Origin: Betaproteobacteria bacterium
GTDB taxonomy: Bacteria > Pseudomonadota > Gammaproteobacteria > Burkholderiales > SG8-41
Direction: 5' to 3'
DNA length: 64,000 bases
Assembly (NCBI GenBank): GCA_900299145.1
Contig: OMIN01000148.1
Coordinates: 1-64,000, forward strand
The notes under the pieces were generated by a model that was not told the origin of the DNA, did not search any database, and saw nothing but the letters and a program-made list of their open reading frames with translations. Below, in pieces: positions 41,020-50,350 of this stretch. Each line of letters starts with the position of its first letter. Position 1 is the stretch's first letter. The translations under genes and the position numbers were made by a program.

Positions 41020-42768
41020 GTGAATATTTGTAGATCCATTCGCGTCGTCTGTCTCGCCGTAGTAGCGGTCATGCTGCTGTCGTCGTGCGTCACGGCGCCG
41101 CAGTCCGGCGACATGCAGTCGGTGGACTGGCCGCTGCACAATCTTGACCTGGCCGGCAGCCGGTTTTCCAAACTGAATCAGATTACGCCGGCCAACGTCA
41201 AAACGCTGACACCGCGCTGGTTGTTTCAGCATGGCGTGATTGATGGGGTGAGCAACCAGACGACGCCGGTGGTGGTCAACGGCATCATGTATGTCACCGA
41301 TTCGCGCGGCAGTGTGTATGCGATGGATGCCGCCGATGGGCATTTGCGCTGGACGTTTGACGTCACGCGCTTGATCGGCGGGCGCGGTTGCCGTGCTGGG
41401 TTGGATTGCTACATTTTCCGCAATCGCGGTGTTGCCTATGAAGACGGCGTGATTTACACCGCCGCCGGTTCCTTTGTATTTGCGCTTGACGCCAGGACCG
41501 GCGCGCCCATCAAGAGCTTCGGCAAGGACGGGCAAGCTGCCACCATACTCGACGTGCTGAAGACGCGTTACCCTGAAGTGAAGGAAGCCATCAGCATGGG
41601 TTACTGGTTTACCGCCGCGCCGCAGGTCTACAAGGGTGTGCTGTACGTCGTCAGCACGCGCAGCGAAAGCCACGTTCCAGGCGGACACGTGATTGCGGTC
41701 GATGCCAAGAGCGGCAAGGTGCTGTGGCATTTCAATACCGTCCCGCAGGACGCGCGCGATCAGGGCTGGGAAATTGCCGGCCCCACCTGGGTGGGCGGCG
41801 AACGCCATGGCGGGGGGATCTGGGAGACGCCGTCGATCGATCCGGAGCTGGGCCTGCTGTATGTTGCGGTGGGCAATCCGTTTGGCGACAGCACCAAGCG
41901 CGCCGGCATCAACCTTTTCACTGATTCGATCCTCGCGCTCGAATTGGGCACCGGTAAATTGAAGTGGTATTACCAGCAAACCCATCATGACGTATGGGAC
42001 TACGATTCCGGTAACCCGCCGATTCTGTTCGACATGACGGTACGCGGGCAACGCGTGAAGGCGCTCGCCGAAGCCAGCAAAAACGGCTTTCTTTACATTC
42101 TGAACCGCGAAACCGGACAACCGGTTTATCCCATCAAGGAAATGCCGGTACCGACCGAAACCACGCGTGCGGGCGAGCAGCCTTGGCCCACGCAGCCGAT
42201 ACCGTTTACGGCAAAGGGTGAGCCCATGGAGCCGGTGAGCCCGGTGTTTCCCATTGATATCGCGCCGGAGAACCTTGTAGGCAAAAAGCTGGTGCCCATG
42301 TTTACCCCGCTGGGGCCGAATCTGGTGCGCGCACCGGGAACCGGCGGCGGCGCCAACTATGGGCCGCTCTCGTATAGTCCGCTCACCGGGCTGCTTTATG
42401 TTTCGGCAATCGACAGTCCGTTCGGCGCGACGCGTGCACCGAAAGGCTACATATCCGCCTACGATCCCACGACCGGCGAACTGGTGTGGCGGAAAATTTT
42501 CGAAGGCTGGGCTCAGGCGGGTTCCGTGGTAACAGCGGGTGGCTTGCTGTTTGTGGGCAGCGGCAGTAATACGGCAGGCTACTTTTACGCTTACGACGCA
42601 AAAACCGGCGAGGAGCTTTGGAAATTCAACACCGGTGCAGGCATCTTTTCGTCGCCGTCGACCTACATGGTGAACGGCGAAGAATTCGTCACCGTCGCTT
42701 CGGGCGGCGGCGACCGCGGACGCCGAGGCGGCGACTTGATCCTGAGTTTTGCACTGCCCAAGCGGTGA
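41020..42768 (+). CDS. PQQ-dependent quinoprotein dehydrogenase, lipoprotein
   Basis: A 582-aa eight-bladed beta-propeller dehydrogenase using pyrroloquinoline quinone, facing the periplasm. It is lipid-anchored: the signal ends VMLLSSC. Family start: WPLHNLDLAGSRFSKLNQIT, with repeated propeller strands such as VYAMDAADGHLRWTFD, VIAVDAKSGKVLWHFN and FYAYDAKTGEELWKFN. The usual vicinal Cys pair of methanol/ethanol dehydrogenases was not seen (GRGCRAGLDCYIF only). Substrate alcohol or aldehyde is unknown. The GTG at 41020 is chosen because GGGAGGA lies just upstream and it gives a proper lipoprotein signal. Confidence 0.87.
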   Translation: MNICRSIRVVCLAVVAVMLLSSCVTAPQSGDMQSVDWPLHNLDLAGSRFSKLNQITPANVKTLTPRWLFQHGVIDGVSNQTTPVVVNGIMYVTDSRGSVYAMDAADGHLRWTFDVTRLIGGRGCRAGLDCYIFRNRGVAYEDGVIYTAAGSFVFALDARTGAPIKSFGKDGQAATILDVLKTRYPEVKEAISMGYWFTAAPQVYKGVLYVVSTRSESHVPGGHVIAVDAKSGKVLWHFNTVPQDARDQGWEIAGPTWVGGERHGGGIWETPSIDPELGLLYVAVGNPFGDSTKRAGINLFTDSILALELGTGKLKWYYQQTHHDVWDYDSGNPPILFDMTVRGQRVKALAEASKNGFLYILNRETGQPVYPIKEMPVPTETTRAGEQPWPTQPIPFTAKGEPMEPVSPVFPIDIAPENLVGKKLVPMFTPLGPNLVRAPGTGGGANYGPLSYSPLTGLLYVSAIDSPFGATRAPKGYISAYDPTTGELVWRKIFEGWAQAGSVVTAGGLLFVGSGSNTAGYFYAYDAKTGEELWKFNTGAGIFSSPSTYMVNGEEFVTVASGGGDRGRRGGDLILSFALPKR

Positions 42769-42835
42769 GGAGGCGTCCGGGCTGCGCGATCAGGCGCGAG
42801 CAAAAGATGGTATGAGTATGCTCAAGCGTATTCTT

Positions 42836-42855
42836 TAAGTATTTGAATTTATTGA
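42836..42855 (-). repeat. AT-rich interspersed repeat, copy 11
   Basis: On the minus strand: TCAATAAATTCAAATACTTA, 17 of 20. It lies between the convergent ends of the PQQ dehydrogenase and a Bug gene. Confidence 0.7.
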
Positions 42856-42873
42856 TTTATTTTCATAAATGAT

Positions 42874-43869
42874 TTATTCCACCGTCGCGCTGGATGCCTT
42901 CACCACCGCCGCCCACATAGCCACTTCATCGCGCAGCCAGCGCGTGGTTTCGTCTGCCGTGTAGCCAAAAGGCTCGGCCCCCAGCGCTATCAGCCGCTGG
43001 CGAACTTCGTCCGTGCGCACGGCTTGGATCACCACACCGGCCAACCGGTTGATGATGTCGCGCGGCGTGGCGGCAGGCGCATGCAGGCTGTAGGTGGCGT
43101 TGACGATCATGTCGACGCCGCCTTCGCGCATGGTCGGTACTTGTGGCAGCAGCGTTGAACGCTTGGTCGCCGTGACGCCCAGCGCGCGCAGCCGGCCGGC
43201 TTTGGTGTATTCAATCACCGACGGCACATTGCCAAAATTCAATTCGACTTCGCCGCCGATCAATGCCGTCAGCGACGGCGACGTGCCGCGATAGGGCACG
43301 TGCCGCAGCCGCGTATTCGTGCGCAATTTGAACAGTTCGCCCGACAGATGTTGCGTGGTGCCGTTGCTGCCGGAGGAAAACTTGAGTTCATCCGGCTTCG
43401 CGCGCGCTAGCGAGATCAGCTCCTTCACGGTGCGCGCTGGCAGCGACGGATGCACCACCAGCACGTTGGTACTGGCCGCGAACAGCGAGATCGACGCCAG
43501 ATCACGCTGTGTGTCGAACGACAGGTTCTTGTAGAGCGACATATTGATCGCCACCGGCGAAGAATTCACCAGCAGCGTGTAGCCGTCGGGTGGCGCCTTG
43601 ACCACATAATCCATCGCGATATTCGTGCTGGCGCCGGCGCGGTTTTCGATGAGCACCTGCTGGCCCAGCGCCTCTACCATCTTTGGTAGCAGCAGCCGCA
43701 CCATGATGTCCGTGCCGCCACCAGCGGGAAAGCCGTTGATCATGCGGATGGGTTTTACCGGCCAGGCCTGTCCTGAGCCTGTCGAAGCGGTTTGTGCTGG
43801 CGCGGGCAGCGGGAGGGTGGCAGTCAGCGTGCAGACAAGAGCAGCGCTGAAATGGCGGGGTATCAACAT
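42874..43869 (-). CDS. Bug-family substrate-binding protein (TctC-like)
   Basis: A 331-aa periplasmic receptor. A signal (FSAALVCTLTATLPLPAPAQ) precedes WPVKPIRMINGFPAGGGTDIMVRL; pocket segments are KAPPDGYTLLVNSS and KFSSGSNGTTQHLSGELF. Between signal and mature part lies TASTGSGQA, encoded by a copy of a common intergenic repeat (43767-43790), an unusual in-frame insertion. It starts 17 bp after the RraA-like gene stop, same strand. Confidence 0.92.
   Translation of the reverse strand: MLIPRHFSAALVCTLTATLPLPAPAQTASTGSGQAWPVKPIRMINGFPAGGGTDIMVRLLLPKMVEALGQQVLIENRAGASTNIAMDYVVKAPPDGYTLLVNSSPVAINMSLYKNLSFDTQRDLASISLFAASTNVLVVHPSLPARTVKELISLARAKPDELKFSSGSNGTTQHLSGELFKLRTNTRLRHVPYRGTSPSLTALIGGEVELNFGNVPSVIEYTKAGRLRALGVTATKRSTLLPQVPTMREGGVDMIVNATYSLHAPAATPRDIINRLAGVVIQAVRTDEVRQRLIALGAEPFGYTADETTRWLRDEVAMWAAVVKASSATVE
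43767..43790. repeat. Common CTGTCGAAG-type dispersed repeat inside a Bug gene
   Basis: Contains TGTCCTGAGCCTGTCGAAGC, known as a widespread repeat in proteobacterial genomes (often seen as TTCGACAGGCTCAGGACAG). Here it is in frame, at the signal peptide/mature protein border of the Bug gene. Confidence 0.75.
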
Positions 43870-43886
43870 GTTTTGTCGCCGGTTAA

Positions 43887-44618
43887 CTACTTGTACTTCT
43901 TTGTAATCAAATCGCTGACCGAAACACCCTTGTCGATATCCGCCTTGCGTTTGGTGTCCGCACCGTCGATTTTGAGCGCCAGTTCCAGCACGGCGGCGAT
44001 TTTATCGGCAGGAATTATCGCCACGCCCGCTTCGTCCGCGCACACCAGATCGCCGGGCTTGCACGGTACGCCGCGAATTTCCACCGTACCGTTGACCTCG
44101 ACCGTCTGCATGCGCCACTTGCCGGTGATCGGTGTGAAGCCGCGGCACCACACTGGCCAACCCATGCCGCGATACTGATCGGGGTCGCGCACGGTGGCAT
44201 CCACCACCGCGCCGATGAAGCCCTGCCGCCGCGCGATGGTTGCCGATTGCCCGCCCATATTCGAGCAGCCCATCACGCCCTGCATCACCAGCACGTCGCC
44301 CGGCTCGGCAAGGTTGTGCGCCTCGGTCTCGCCCTGCGTGTTGATTTTCTCGTTGGCAGCCTTGTGGATTTGAACGTCACGCGCAATGTTTCGTACGGTG
44401 AGCGCGGGGCCGACGATGCGTTGACCGGTGTTTACCGGCGGCATGAGATACGCGGGGATCACCGCGACGATGCCGAGCTCATCGCAGGCATCAGACAGCG
44501 TGCCGGTCAAATCCACCAGCGCCGTGAATTGATCGATGATGGCTTTGGCGGGGCGCGGAATGTCGGTGAGGCGGATTGCCTCGCGCGGCATGCGGCCTAG
44601 AGTTTTCTTTTCTGGCAT
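43887..44618 (-). CDS. RraA/HMG aldolase-family protein
   Basis: A 243-aa protein of the RraA-like fold, which includes 4-hydroxy-4-methyl-2-oxoglutarate/4-carboxy-4-hydroxy-2-oxoadipate aldolases of protocatechuate and gallate breakdown. It shows VMQGVMGCSNMGGQSATIARRQGFIGAVVDATVRDPDQY with the substrate Arg-Asp, and the closing segment GDLVCADEAGVAIIPADKI. The usual ring assembly needs these loops. An aldolase role fits the catabolic neighbours better than RNase E inhibition. AGAACC precedes the ATG, so the ribosome site is weak. Confidence 0.88.
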   Translation of the reverse strand: MPEKKTLGRMPREAIRLTDIPRPAKAIIDQFTALVDLTGTLSDACDELGIVAVIPAYLMPPVNTGQRIVGPALTVRNIARDVQIHKAANEKINTQGETEAHNLAEPGDVLVMQGVMGCSNMGGQSATIARRQGFIGAVVDATVRDPDQYRGMGWPVWCRGFTPITGKWRMQTVEVNGTVEIRGVPCKPGDLVCADEAGVAIIPADKIAAVLELALKIDGADTKRKADIDKGVSVSDLITKKYK

Positions 44619-44686
44619 AAGGTTCTCCGAATGTTAAGTTGCCATTGTAGCGAACCCAAGCGCTGCCGCGATGTCAGCCAGCTGCT

Positions 44687-46705
44687 TCAAAACCCTATAT
44701 CCGCTTTCCGCGCCTGCTCAATCACTCGCGCAGCATCCTCGGCCAGCATGAAGCCCTCCTTCACCAACTTGGCTGCCGCAGCCTCGACCTTGGCCACGTA
44801 GTTGGCCTTGCTGCCATAACGTTCTTGCAGCGACGGGCGTGGATCGGCGCCGCGCTCGGTGGCGGTGTTGGCGAAAGGTATGGTTGAGCCTTGCAGGTTG
44901 CACAATTCGTTTTCGAGAAAGCCCGCGCGCTGGTGGTTCCAGCCCATGTAGGTGGCCGTCGGCACTTCGAGCGCGATGGAGCGGATGCCGCCGATGTCGT
45001 TGCCGTCGGCATCGACCTTGGGCGCCAGCGCGGGATACGCCGTGCCGGGAATGCTGGCGGGCGGCTGCACTTTGTAGTCTTTCATCGACAGCGGGTTGTA
45101 TTTGCCGTTGTAGGCGACGCCGGGTATCTCGGGGAAGCCGAAGTTTTCTGTGGGCAGGGGCGCAGCCAGTGTGCCGTCGGATACGCGCGGGAAGCGACTC
45201 GGCGGTGGTGTTTTGCCCTCGGCGATCCACGCCTGCATCGCCACCAGCAGCGCGCGAATGTTTTCGATGCGCGGGTTGGTGTTGGCGGGGTGCTTGCAGA
45301 TGCCCACAGGGATGGGCCGGTCTGGCGCAGAGCCTGCGGGGTTGTGCTGCGTGCTGGCGAAGTAATAGAGGCGCACGTTGTCCGGCACAGGCTGGTCCTT
45401 TTTACCGGATGCGTCGGTGATGACCAGCGCGTTGCCGCCGAGCCACGCTTCGGTGCCCGAATCCATGTGCATGACTTTCGGGCAGGCATTCTGCGCGGTA
45501 CAGCGCGCGAGCCAGCCATCGCGTTTTTTGCTGATCGGGTCTTCGACCGTGGCGTAGGTGTGCGGGAACTGATCTCCGCCGTAATGGCCCGGCGTGCGGC
45601 TGGGCATGCCGAACGGCGCGTTGATGCTCATCAGGCGCGAGCCTGAAATCAGCGGCATAAGGCCCTCGAACACGACGCGCTTCCCTTCGTCGAGATTGAA
45701 GCCCTGATACACGAAGTCCTTTACATAGCGCCCGCTTTGCGAACGGCCGAAGCCGATGGCCCAGCGAATCTCACTTGGGCCGCCGCGCATGAGTGGATTG
45801 GCCTGCGAATGCTCGTGGCGCAGGAACGACACCAGATCGCGCGTCGAAGCAAAGCCGATGCCCATCACCACTGGGTCGCGCGCGACATACACCAGATCGT
45901 ACACATAGTTGGGCGTGAATCCCGCCGGGTAACATACGTCGGCGTCGCTCGGTGTCGCGTTCTTTCCATCCGGGCACTTGGCGAATGACCATTCGCTTTG
46001 CGGGATCAACTCGCGCGGGGCCGTGCGCGCGGGGCGGCGGTATAGCCGCGCTTCATTTGCGCGCTCCATTACTGCCGGATACGGCCGCGTGTCGCCGCCG
46101 TCCCAACCCAGGCTGATTGAATGCATGGGTTTGACGAAGGGCAGTTCCAAGGTCAGCGTTTGTGTGATCGATTTGCCGTCCGGTTCTTTCGCTACCGGAT
46201 AACGCGCGGTCAACCGGTTGTTGCCCGGCAGCGCGTCTCCCGGCCAGCCACTGGAAACAATGGTGTAGCCCTGTTTGAACAAAAAGCCGTCGCCGGCGTC
46301 TTTCGCGCTTGATGGGTTGTTGCCCGGCACGCCGTCGATGTTGAACACTTCAATTGCACGCAGATTGCCGCGGTTCACCGTGTCGTAAATCAGCGCGCGG
46401 TTGCCGCGGCTCATGTCCACCGGTTTGAGGATCAGAATATCCACGCTGTACTCGACACGTCCTGCGGCATTGCGCGGCGCCTTGTCGAGCAGGGCAACGT
46501 TGCGATTCAACGCGTGCGCGGGATTGAGTTCGCCATAGGCCTTGCCTTTGAGTTTCTCGTAGGCGCCGACCGCGCCGAACGCGACGCCCCCGAAAGTGGG
46601 TGACTCCACGCTATCGATTTCAATGCGGGTGATGTGTGCTTGCGCGGCGCAGGCGGCGCTTAACAACAGCGCGGCGAGCGTTGACCGGTAGTAATGCTTG
46701 GGCAT
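44687..46705 (-). CDS. Large exported alpha/beta hydrolase-domain protein (PF20091-like)
   Basis: A 672-aa protein with signal peptide (MPKHYYRSTLAALLLSAACAAQA), so periplasmic. The domain begins ITRIEIDSVESPTFGGVAFGAVGAYEKLKG, typical of the uncharacterised alpha/beta hydrolase family Abhydrolase_10. GFGRSQSGRYVKDFVYQGFN is the probable nucleophile elbow, and WNHQRAGFLENELCNLQGSTIPFA is a C-terminal family mark. Substrate unknown. It is the first gene of the minus-strand group with RraA-like and Bug genes (68 bp gap to the former). Confidence 0.83.
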   Translation of the reverse strand: MPKHYYRSTLAALLLSAACAAQAHITRIEIDSVESPTFGGVAFGAVGAYEKLKGKAYGELNPAHALNRNVALLDKAPRNAAGRVEYSVDILILKPVDMSRGNRALIYDTVNRGNLRAIEVFNIDGVPGNNPSSAKDAGDGFLFKQGYTIVSSGWPGDALPGNNRLTARYPVAKEPDGKSITQTLTLELPFVKPMHSISLGWDGGDTRPYPAVMERANEARLYRRPARTAPRELIPQSEWSFAKCPDGKNATPSDADVCYPAGFTPNYVYDLVYVARDPVVMGIGFASTRDLVSFLRHEHSQANPLMRGGPSEIRWAIGFGRSQSGRYVKDFVYQGFNLDEGKRVVFEGLMPLISGSRLMSINAPFGMPSRTPGHYGGDQFPHTYATVEDPISKKRDGWLARCTAQNACPKVMHMDSGTEAWLGGNALVITDASGKKDQPVPDNVRLYYFASTQHNPAGSAPDRPIPVGICKHPANTNPRIENIRALLVAMQAWIAEGKTPPPSRFPRVSDGTLAAPLPTENFGFPEIPGVAYNGKYNPLSMKDYKVQPPASIPGTAYPALAPKVDADGNDIGGIRSIALEVPTATYMGWNHQRAGFLENELCNLQGSTIPFANTATERGADPRPSLQERYGSKANYVAKVEAAAAKLVKEGFMLAEDAARVIEQARKADIGF

Positions 46706-46968
46706 GGCATGTTCCTTGTTACGTTTCCACGATGGCGTGAATTATCGCGCATTCCGCGCAGCATTAAAAATTTAATAAAAACAGATACTTATGAAAGATA
46801 TTTTATGGTTGCCAGCAGCCGGGCTTTGGTCACGCCCAGTCCCGCCATCGTAAAATGCAAAGTGCAGGAAGCGATAGGAAGTTATTTCGTTAGCTCACAT
46901 GCAGAAGTGCATTGTTCACGGAATATTCAGGCTTGCCGAAATTACTGAAAGCTTTTACGGGGGCGACT
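46706..46968. other. Divergent intergenic region with AT-rich repeat
   Basis: A 263-bp region between the exported hydrolase and a Bug gene, with repeat copy at 46772-46791. The open frame 46694-46948 has no coding character or recognisable family. Confidence 0.6.
46772..46791 (+). repeat. AT-rich interspersed repeat, copy 12
   Basis: TTAATAAAAACAGATACTTA, one mismatch to the consensus. It lies between divergent genes, about 180 bp from the nearest real plus-strand start. Confidence 0.75.
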
Positions 46969-47940
46969 ATGAAATACGTGCACGCAGTGCTGGCGGCGGG
47001 GCTGCTTTCCCTCAGCGCCTGCGCATGGGCGCAAGGCTGGACGCCGCCGCGCACAATCGAAATCGTCGTCGGCTATGCCCCTGGTGGCGGCGTGGATCGC
47101 ACGGCGCGCCTGCTGGAGCGTCTGCTGGCCGCCCACAAACTCGCCGGCAACGGCGTGTCGGTGGCGAACAAACCCGGCGGCAATACCACCATCGCTTACT
47201 ACTATCTGAGTCAGCGTCCGGCGGACGGCCACACTGTGCTGGTGTATGGGCCGACCGTATTCACCACGCACATCACGGGCGCGAGTCCGCTCACCTACAG
47301 CGATTTCACGCCGGTGGCGAAGCTGTTTTCTGAATACCACGTTTACATGGTCGCGGCCCACACGCCAGTGAAAACCGGCAAAGACCTTGTTGCACGCATG
47401 AAATCCGATGTGCGGCAGGTGAGCATTGGTGTCTCCGCCATCGGCAGTCCGGGCCATTTGTCGGTGGGCCTGCTCAACAAGGCCATCGGCGGCACCGCGA
47501 AAGACCTGAAAATCATTGCCTACAAGGGCTCGGCCGACGCGCTGACCAGCGTGCTTGGCGGCCACATCGAACTCACGCCCGCGCCGGCGAATCTGGCTGC
47601 ACCGCATCTTGCGAACGCGCAGGTGCGTGCCGTGGCCGTCGCTTCGCCCCAGCGGCTGGGTGCGCCTTTCGCGGCGATTCCGACTTGGCGCGAACAGGGC
47701 GTGGATCTTGTTTACGGCCCGTGGCGCGGCATACTTGCGCCGAAGAATCTGCCTGCCGCCCAGCTTGCGTGGTGGGAAAGCGCCTTGCGCAAAATTGCCG
47801 CCACCACTGATTGGAAAAGCGACATGGAAAAAATTTACGCAGTCGATGATTTTGTGACGGGCGCGCAGCTACTGAAAGACATGCAGAAAGAGTATGCTGA
47901 AACGCGGGCGTTGCTGGTCGAACTGGGGATGGCGAAGTAA
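46969..47940 (+). CDS. Bug-family substrate-binding protein (TctC-like)
   Basis: A 323-aa receptor with signal AVLAAGLLSLSACAWAQ. The mature N-terminus WTPPRTIEIVVGYAPGGGVDRTARL is more divergent than in the other Bug proteins here. QRPADGHTVLVYG and SIGVSAIGSPGHLSVGLL fill the pocket positions. The ATG 46969 is used instead of 46912 because the signal peptide starts there. It is followed 74 bp later by a second Bug gene, an unusual tandem. Confidence 0.88.
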   Translation: MKYVHAVLAAGLLSLSACAWAQGWTPPRTIEIVVGYAPGGGVDRTARLLERLLAAHKLAGNGVSVANKPGGNTTIAYYYLSQRPADGHTVLVYGPTVFTTHITGASPLTYSDFTPVAKLFSEYHVYMVAAHTPVKTGKDLVARMKSDVRQVSIGVSAIGSPGHLSVGLLNKAIGGTAKDLKIIAYKGSADALTSVLGGHIELTPAPANLAAPHLANAQVRAVAVASPQRLGAPFAAIPTWREQGVDLVYGPWRGILAPKNLPAAQLAWWESALRKIAATTDWKSDMEKIYAVDDFVTGAQLLKDMQKEYAETRALLVELGMAK

Positions 47941-48014
47941 GCGCTTGATCCGGACTAACTGCGGCGGGTAGTGAAACGGTTTGCCGCAACAGGTTTTTGC
48001 AAGGAGCGAGTGCC

Positions 48015-48980
48015 ATGAAAGCTGACGCGGGTTTGTGGTTTTCCGTGTTTCTCATAGCCGCTTACGCGCCGGCGCAGTCCGCCGCACAGGAGTGGCCCGT
48101 GCGCCCGGTGCGTATCATGCTGGGCTTTTCGCCGGGCAGTTCCACGGATTTTGCGGCGCGCGCCATCGGGCCCAAACTCGCCGAGCTGTGGAAGCAGCCG
48201 GTGGTATACGAAAACCGTTCCGGTGCGGGCGGCTCGCTCGCCAACGCGCTGGTGGCCAAGGCCACGCCTGATGGCTACACGCTGAGCATGATTTCGTCTT
48301 CTTTTGTTGCCAACACGGTGCTCACGGCTCAATCCCCGTACCATCCGATCAAGGACTTCGCCGCCGTGGCGCAAGTGGGCTATCCCACCAGCGTCATCAC
48401 GACATCAAGTTCGCAGAACATCAAGACGCTCAAGGAGCTGATTGCGGCGGCCAAGGCGGGCGGCGGAAAATTCTTTTATGGCTCCACCGGCGCCGGCAGC
48501 GGTTCGCACATGACCACCGTGCGCTTTAACATGGCGGCGGAAATCAAACCGCAGCACGTCGCTTTCAAGGGCCAGCCTGAACTGGTGATCGAAGTCGTCA
48601 CTGGCCGCGTGCATTACGGCATTTCCTCATTGGGTTCGGCGTTGCCGATGATACGCGACGGCAAACTCGTGCCGCTTGCGGTGGTGACGTCCAAACGCGC
48701 GCCGCAACTGCCGGAAGTGCCCACCGTGCAGGAGATCCTGCCGCACTTTGAACGCGAGGCCACGCACGGTTTGATGGCCCCGGCGGGCACGCCCAGGGCC
48801 GTGCTCGACAAAATCAGCCGGGACGTGGCGCGCGTGCTGGAAATGGCCGACGTGCGCAAGATTCTGGATACTGTCAATATCGTCCCTGCCCACCTGCCGC
48901 CCGATGAGTATCAAGCGGCGATAGTGCGACTGCTGGCTGGATCTGAGCGCGTGGCGCGCGAGGCGGGGTTGAAAAAGTAG
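48015..48980 (+). CDS. Bug-family substrate-binding protein (TctC-like)
   Basis: A 321-aa receptor. The signal ends AQSAAQE, and WPVRPVRIMLGFSPGSSTDFAARA starts the mature part. Pocket segments: KATPDGYTLSMISSS and FFYGSTGAGSGSHMTTV. AAGGAG precedes ATG 48015. It is the second of a tandem pair of Bug genes without membrane components. The two are only distant relatives, so they probably bind different ligands. Confidence 0.92.
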   Translation: MKADAGLWFSVFLIAAYAPAQSAAQEWPVRPVRIMLGFSPGSSTDFAARAIGPKLAELWKQPVVYENRSGAGGSLANALVAKATPDGYTLSMISSSFVANTVLTAQSPYHPIKDFAAVAQVGYPTSVITTSSSQNIKTLKELIAAAKAGGGKFFYGSTGAGSGSHMTTVRFNMAAEIKPQHVAFKGQPELVIEVVTGRVHYGISSLGSALPMIRDGKLVPLAVVTSKRAPQLPEVPTVQEILPHFEREATHGLMAPAGTPRAVLDKISRDVARVLEMADVRKILDTVNIVPAHLPPDEYQAAIVRLLAGSERVAREAGLKK

Positions 48981-49005
48981 ATTCGCAGCTGGGCGGTCTA
49001 AAATA

Positions 49006-49025
49006 TATTTAAAAACAGACAGTTA
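49006..49025 (+). repeat. AT-rich interspersed repeat, copy 13
   Basis: TATTTAAAAACAGACAGTTA, identical to copy 8 at 30956. It lies between the convergent ends of a Bug gene and a crotonase gene. Confidence 0.75.
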
Positions 49026-49051
49026 GCGTATATTTCCCTTAAGGCGCTTTC

Positions 49052-49840
49052 TCAGTGAGACGCCTTGCGCGTGCGGCGGCTTTTCCAGTTTTCCAGATGT
49101 GAGACGAGTTCGCGCGTCGGGACGAGGCGCGCAAACTGCTCGCTTTCGATGTGCAGCCCTTCGCCGATGCTGGCGTTGATGCCGCGCGTCACCGAAGTGA
49201 GTATTGCGGTGATCGCCTGTGCTGAATGTCGTGCGACCCGTTGCGCAAGTCTGTTGGCGGCCGGCAACAATTGCGCGCGCGGCACAACCTCATTGATCAC
49301 GCCCAGTTCGAGCGCCCGTTGCGCACTGAAGGGTTCGCCCGTCAGCAGATATTCCAGCGCGCGTTTGCGTCCCGCAAGCCGTGGCAGGCGTTGCGTGCCG
49401 CCAAACGTGGGTGGCATGCCGAGGCGGATTTCCGGTTTGGCGAAGGCGGTACCGTCTGCGGCCACCGCAAGATGCGCCGCTTCAACGATTTCACAGCCAC
49501 CGCCGTAGGCAAGGCCGTTGACCGCGGCCACCACTGGTTTGGGAAACGATTCTATGCGTGCGGTCAGGGTCTGTCCCCGGCGCACAAATTCACGCACTGC
49601 GATGGCCGGGCCGCCGCGCACGCTGTGTGAGAATTCGTGAATATCCGCGCCCGCGCTGAAGGCCTTGTCTCCCGCACCTGTGAGGATCACCGCGCCGACG
49701 GCGGCATTGGTTTCCACGGCGTCGAGCACGTTCATCAACGCATCCACCATGGCGTAGCTGATGGCGTTGAGCTTCTGTGGGCGGTTCAGCGTCACTGTGG
49801 CAATGCCACCGGAGATATCGTAAGGGGTTAGTGTGTTCAT
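49052..49840 (-). CDS. Enoyl-CoA hydratase/isomerase
   Basis: A 262-aa crotonase. Oxyanion-hole segments: AGDKAFSAGADIHEF and AAVNGLAYGGGCEIVEAAHLAVAA. Two acidic residues of the hydratase type are in place: E in GGGCEIVEA and E in FAKPEIRLGMPPTFGGTQRLPR. It therefore likely hydrates 2-enoyl-CoA in fatty or organic acid breakdown. It is 36 bp after the cupin gene on the same strand. Confidence 0.92.
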   Translation of the reverse strand: MNTLTPYDISGGIATVTLNRPQKLNAISYAMVDALMNVLDAVETNAAVGAVILTGAGDKAFSAGADIHEFSHSVRGGPAIAVREFVRRGQTLTARIESFPKPVVAAVNGLAYGGGCEIVEAAHLAVAADGTAFAKPEIRLGMPPTFGGTQRLPRLAGRKRALEYLLTGEPFSAQRALELGVINEVVPRAQLLPAANRLAQRVARHSAQAITAILTSVTRGINASIGEGLHIESEQFARLVPTRELVSHLENWKSRRTRKASH

Positions 49841-49876
49841 GCAAGGTGTTCCATCAGTTGTTCTGCGTGTGTAAGT

Positions 49877-50350
49877 TCAATACGGCCTGCCGTCCTTGTG
49901 CAGGAAAATCCATTGCCCGTCGCCGCCAATCAGCGCCTGCATGTCGTCATCGGGATAAGTCACATGGTCATCCTTGCTGCGATCGCCCACTTCCAGATAC
50001 ACGGCATCTTCCGCGCCCCGATTGACGATGTGGTGGGCATTTCCGGTACCCGCGCGAAACCCCGCGCACAGGCCGGGCGCGAGCGGCGTTTCACCGCGGT
50101 CTGTAACCAATATCGGCGCCCCTTCCAGAACGTAAATGAATTCGTCCTGCCGCGAATGCGCATGACGCAACGCCGACATCGCGCCGGCGGGCAGCCGCAC
50201 CAGATTCACGCCAAAATTTGTCAACGCGAAAAGATCACCGAGCGGACGTTTTTCGCGGCCACTTAGCCGCGGCACGAAAATATCGGGGTAACTGGAACGC
50301 CGTGTGCGCAACGGCGCATTCGCGGCTTCGATCACCGTGGGATTTGTCAT
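49877..50350 (-). CDS. Cupin-domain protein
   Basis: A 157-aa protein with a single cupin barrel. Motif 1 appears as SALRHAHSRQDEFIYVLEGAPILV, with two His and a Glu for metal binding; motif 2 includes HHIVNRGAEDAVYLEVGDR. The start ATG 50350 overlaps the DUF2917 stop (ATGA) and has GGAGAC upstream. Members with this shape often sense or convert small compounds. The substrate is unknown. Probably co-expressed with the DUF2917 and crotonase genes. Confidence 0.85.
   Translation of the reverse strand: MTNPTVIEAANAPLRTRRSSYPDIFVPRLSGREKRPLGDLFALTNFGVNLVRLPAGAMSALRHAHSRQDEFIYVLEGAPILVTDRGETPLAPGLCAGFRAGTGNAHHIVNRGAEDAVYLEVGDRSKDDHVTYPDDDMQALIGGDGQWIFLHKDGRPY

Noticed and set aside
46694-46948. 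84-aa open frame before a Bug gene
   Set aside because: Runs through an AT-rich repeat, has no recognisable family or signal, and overlaps the divergent leader.
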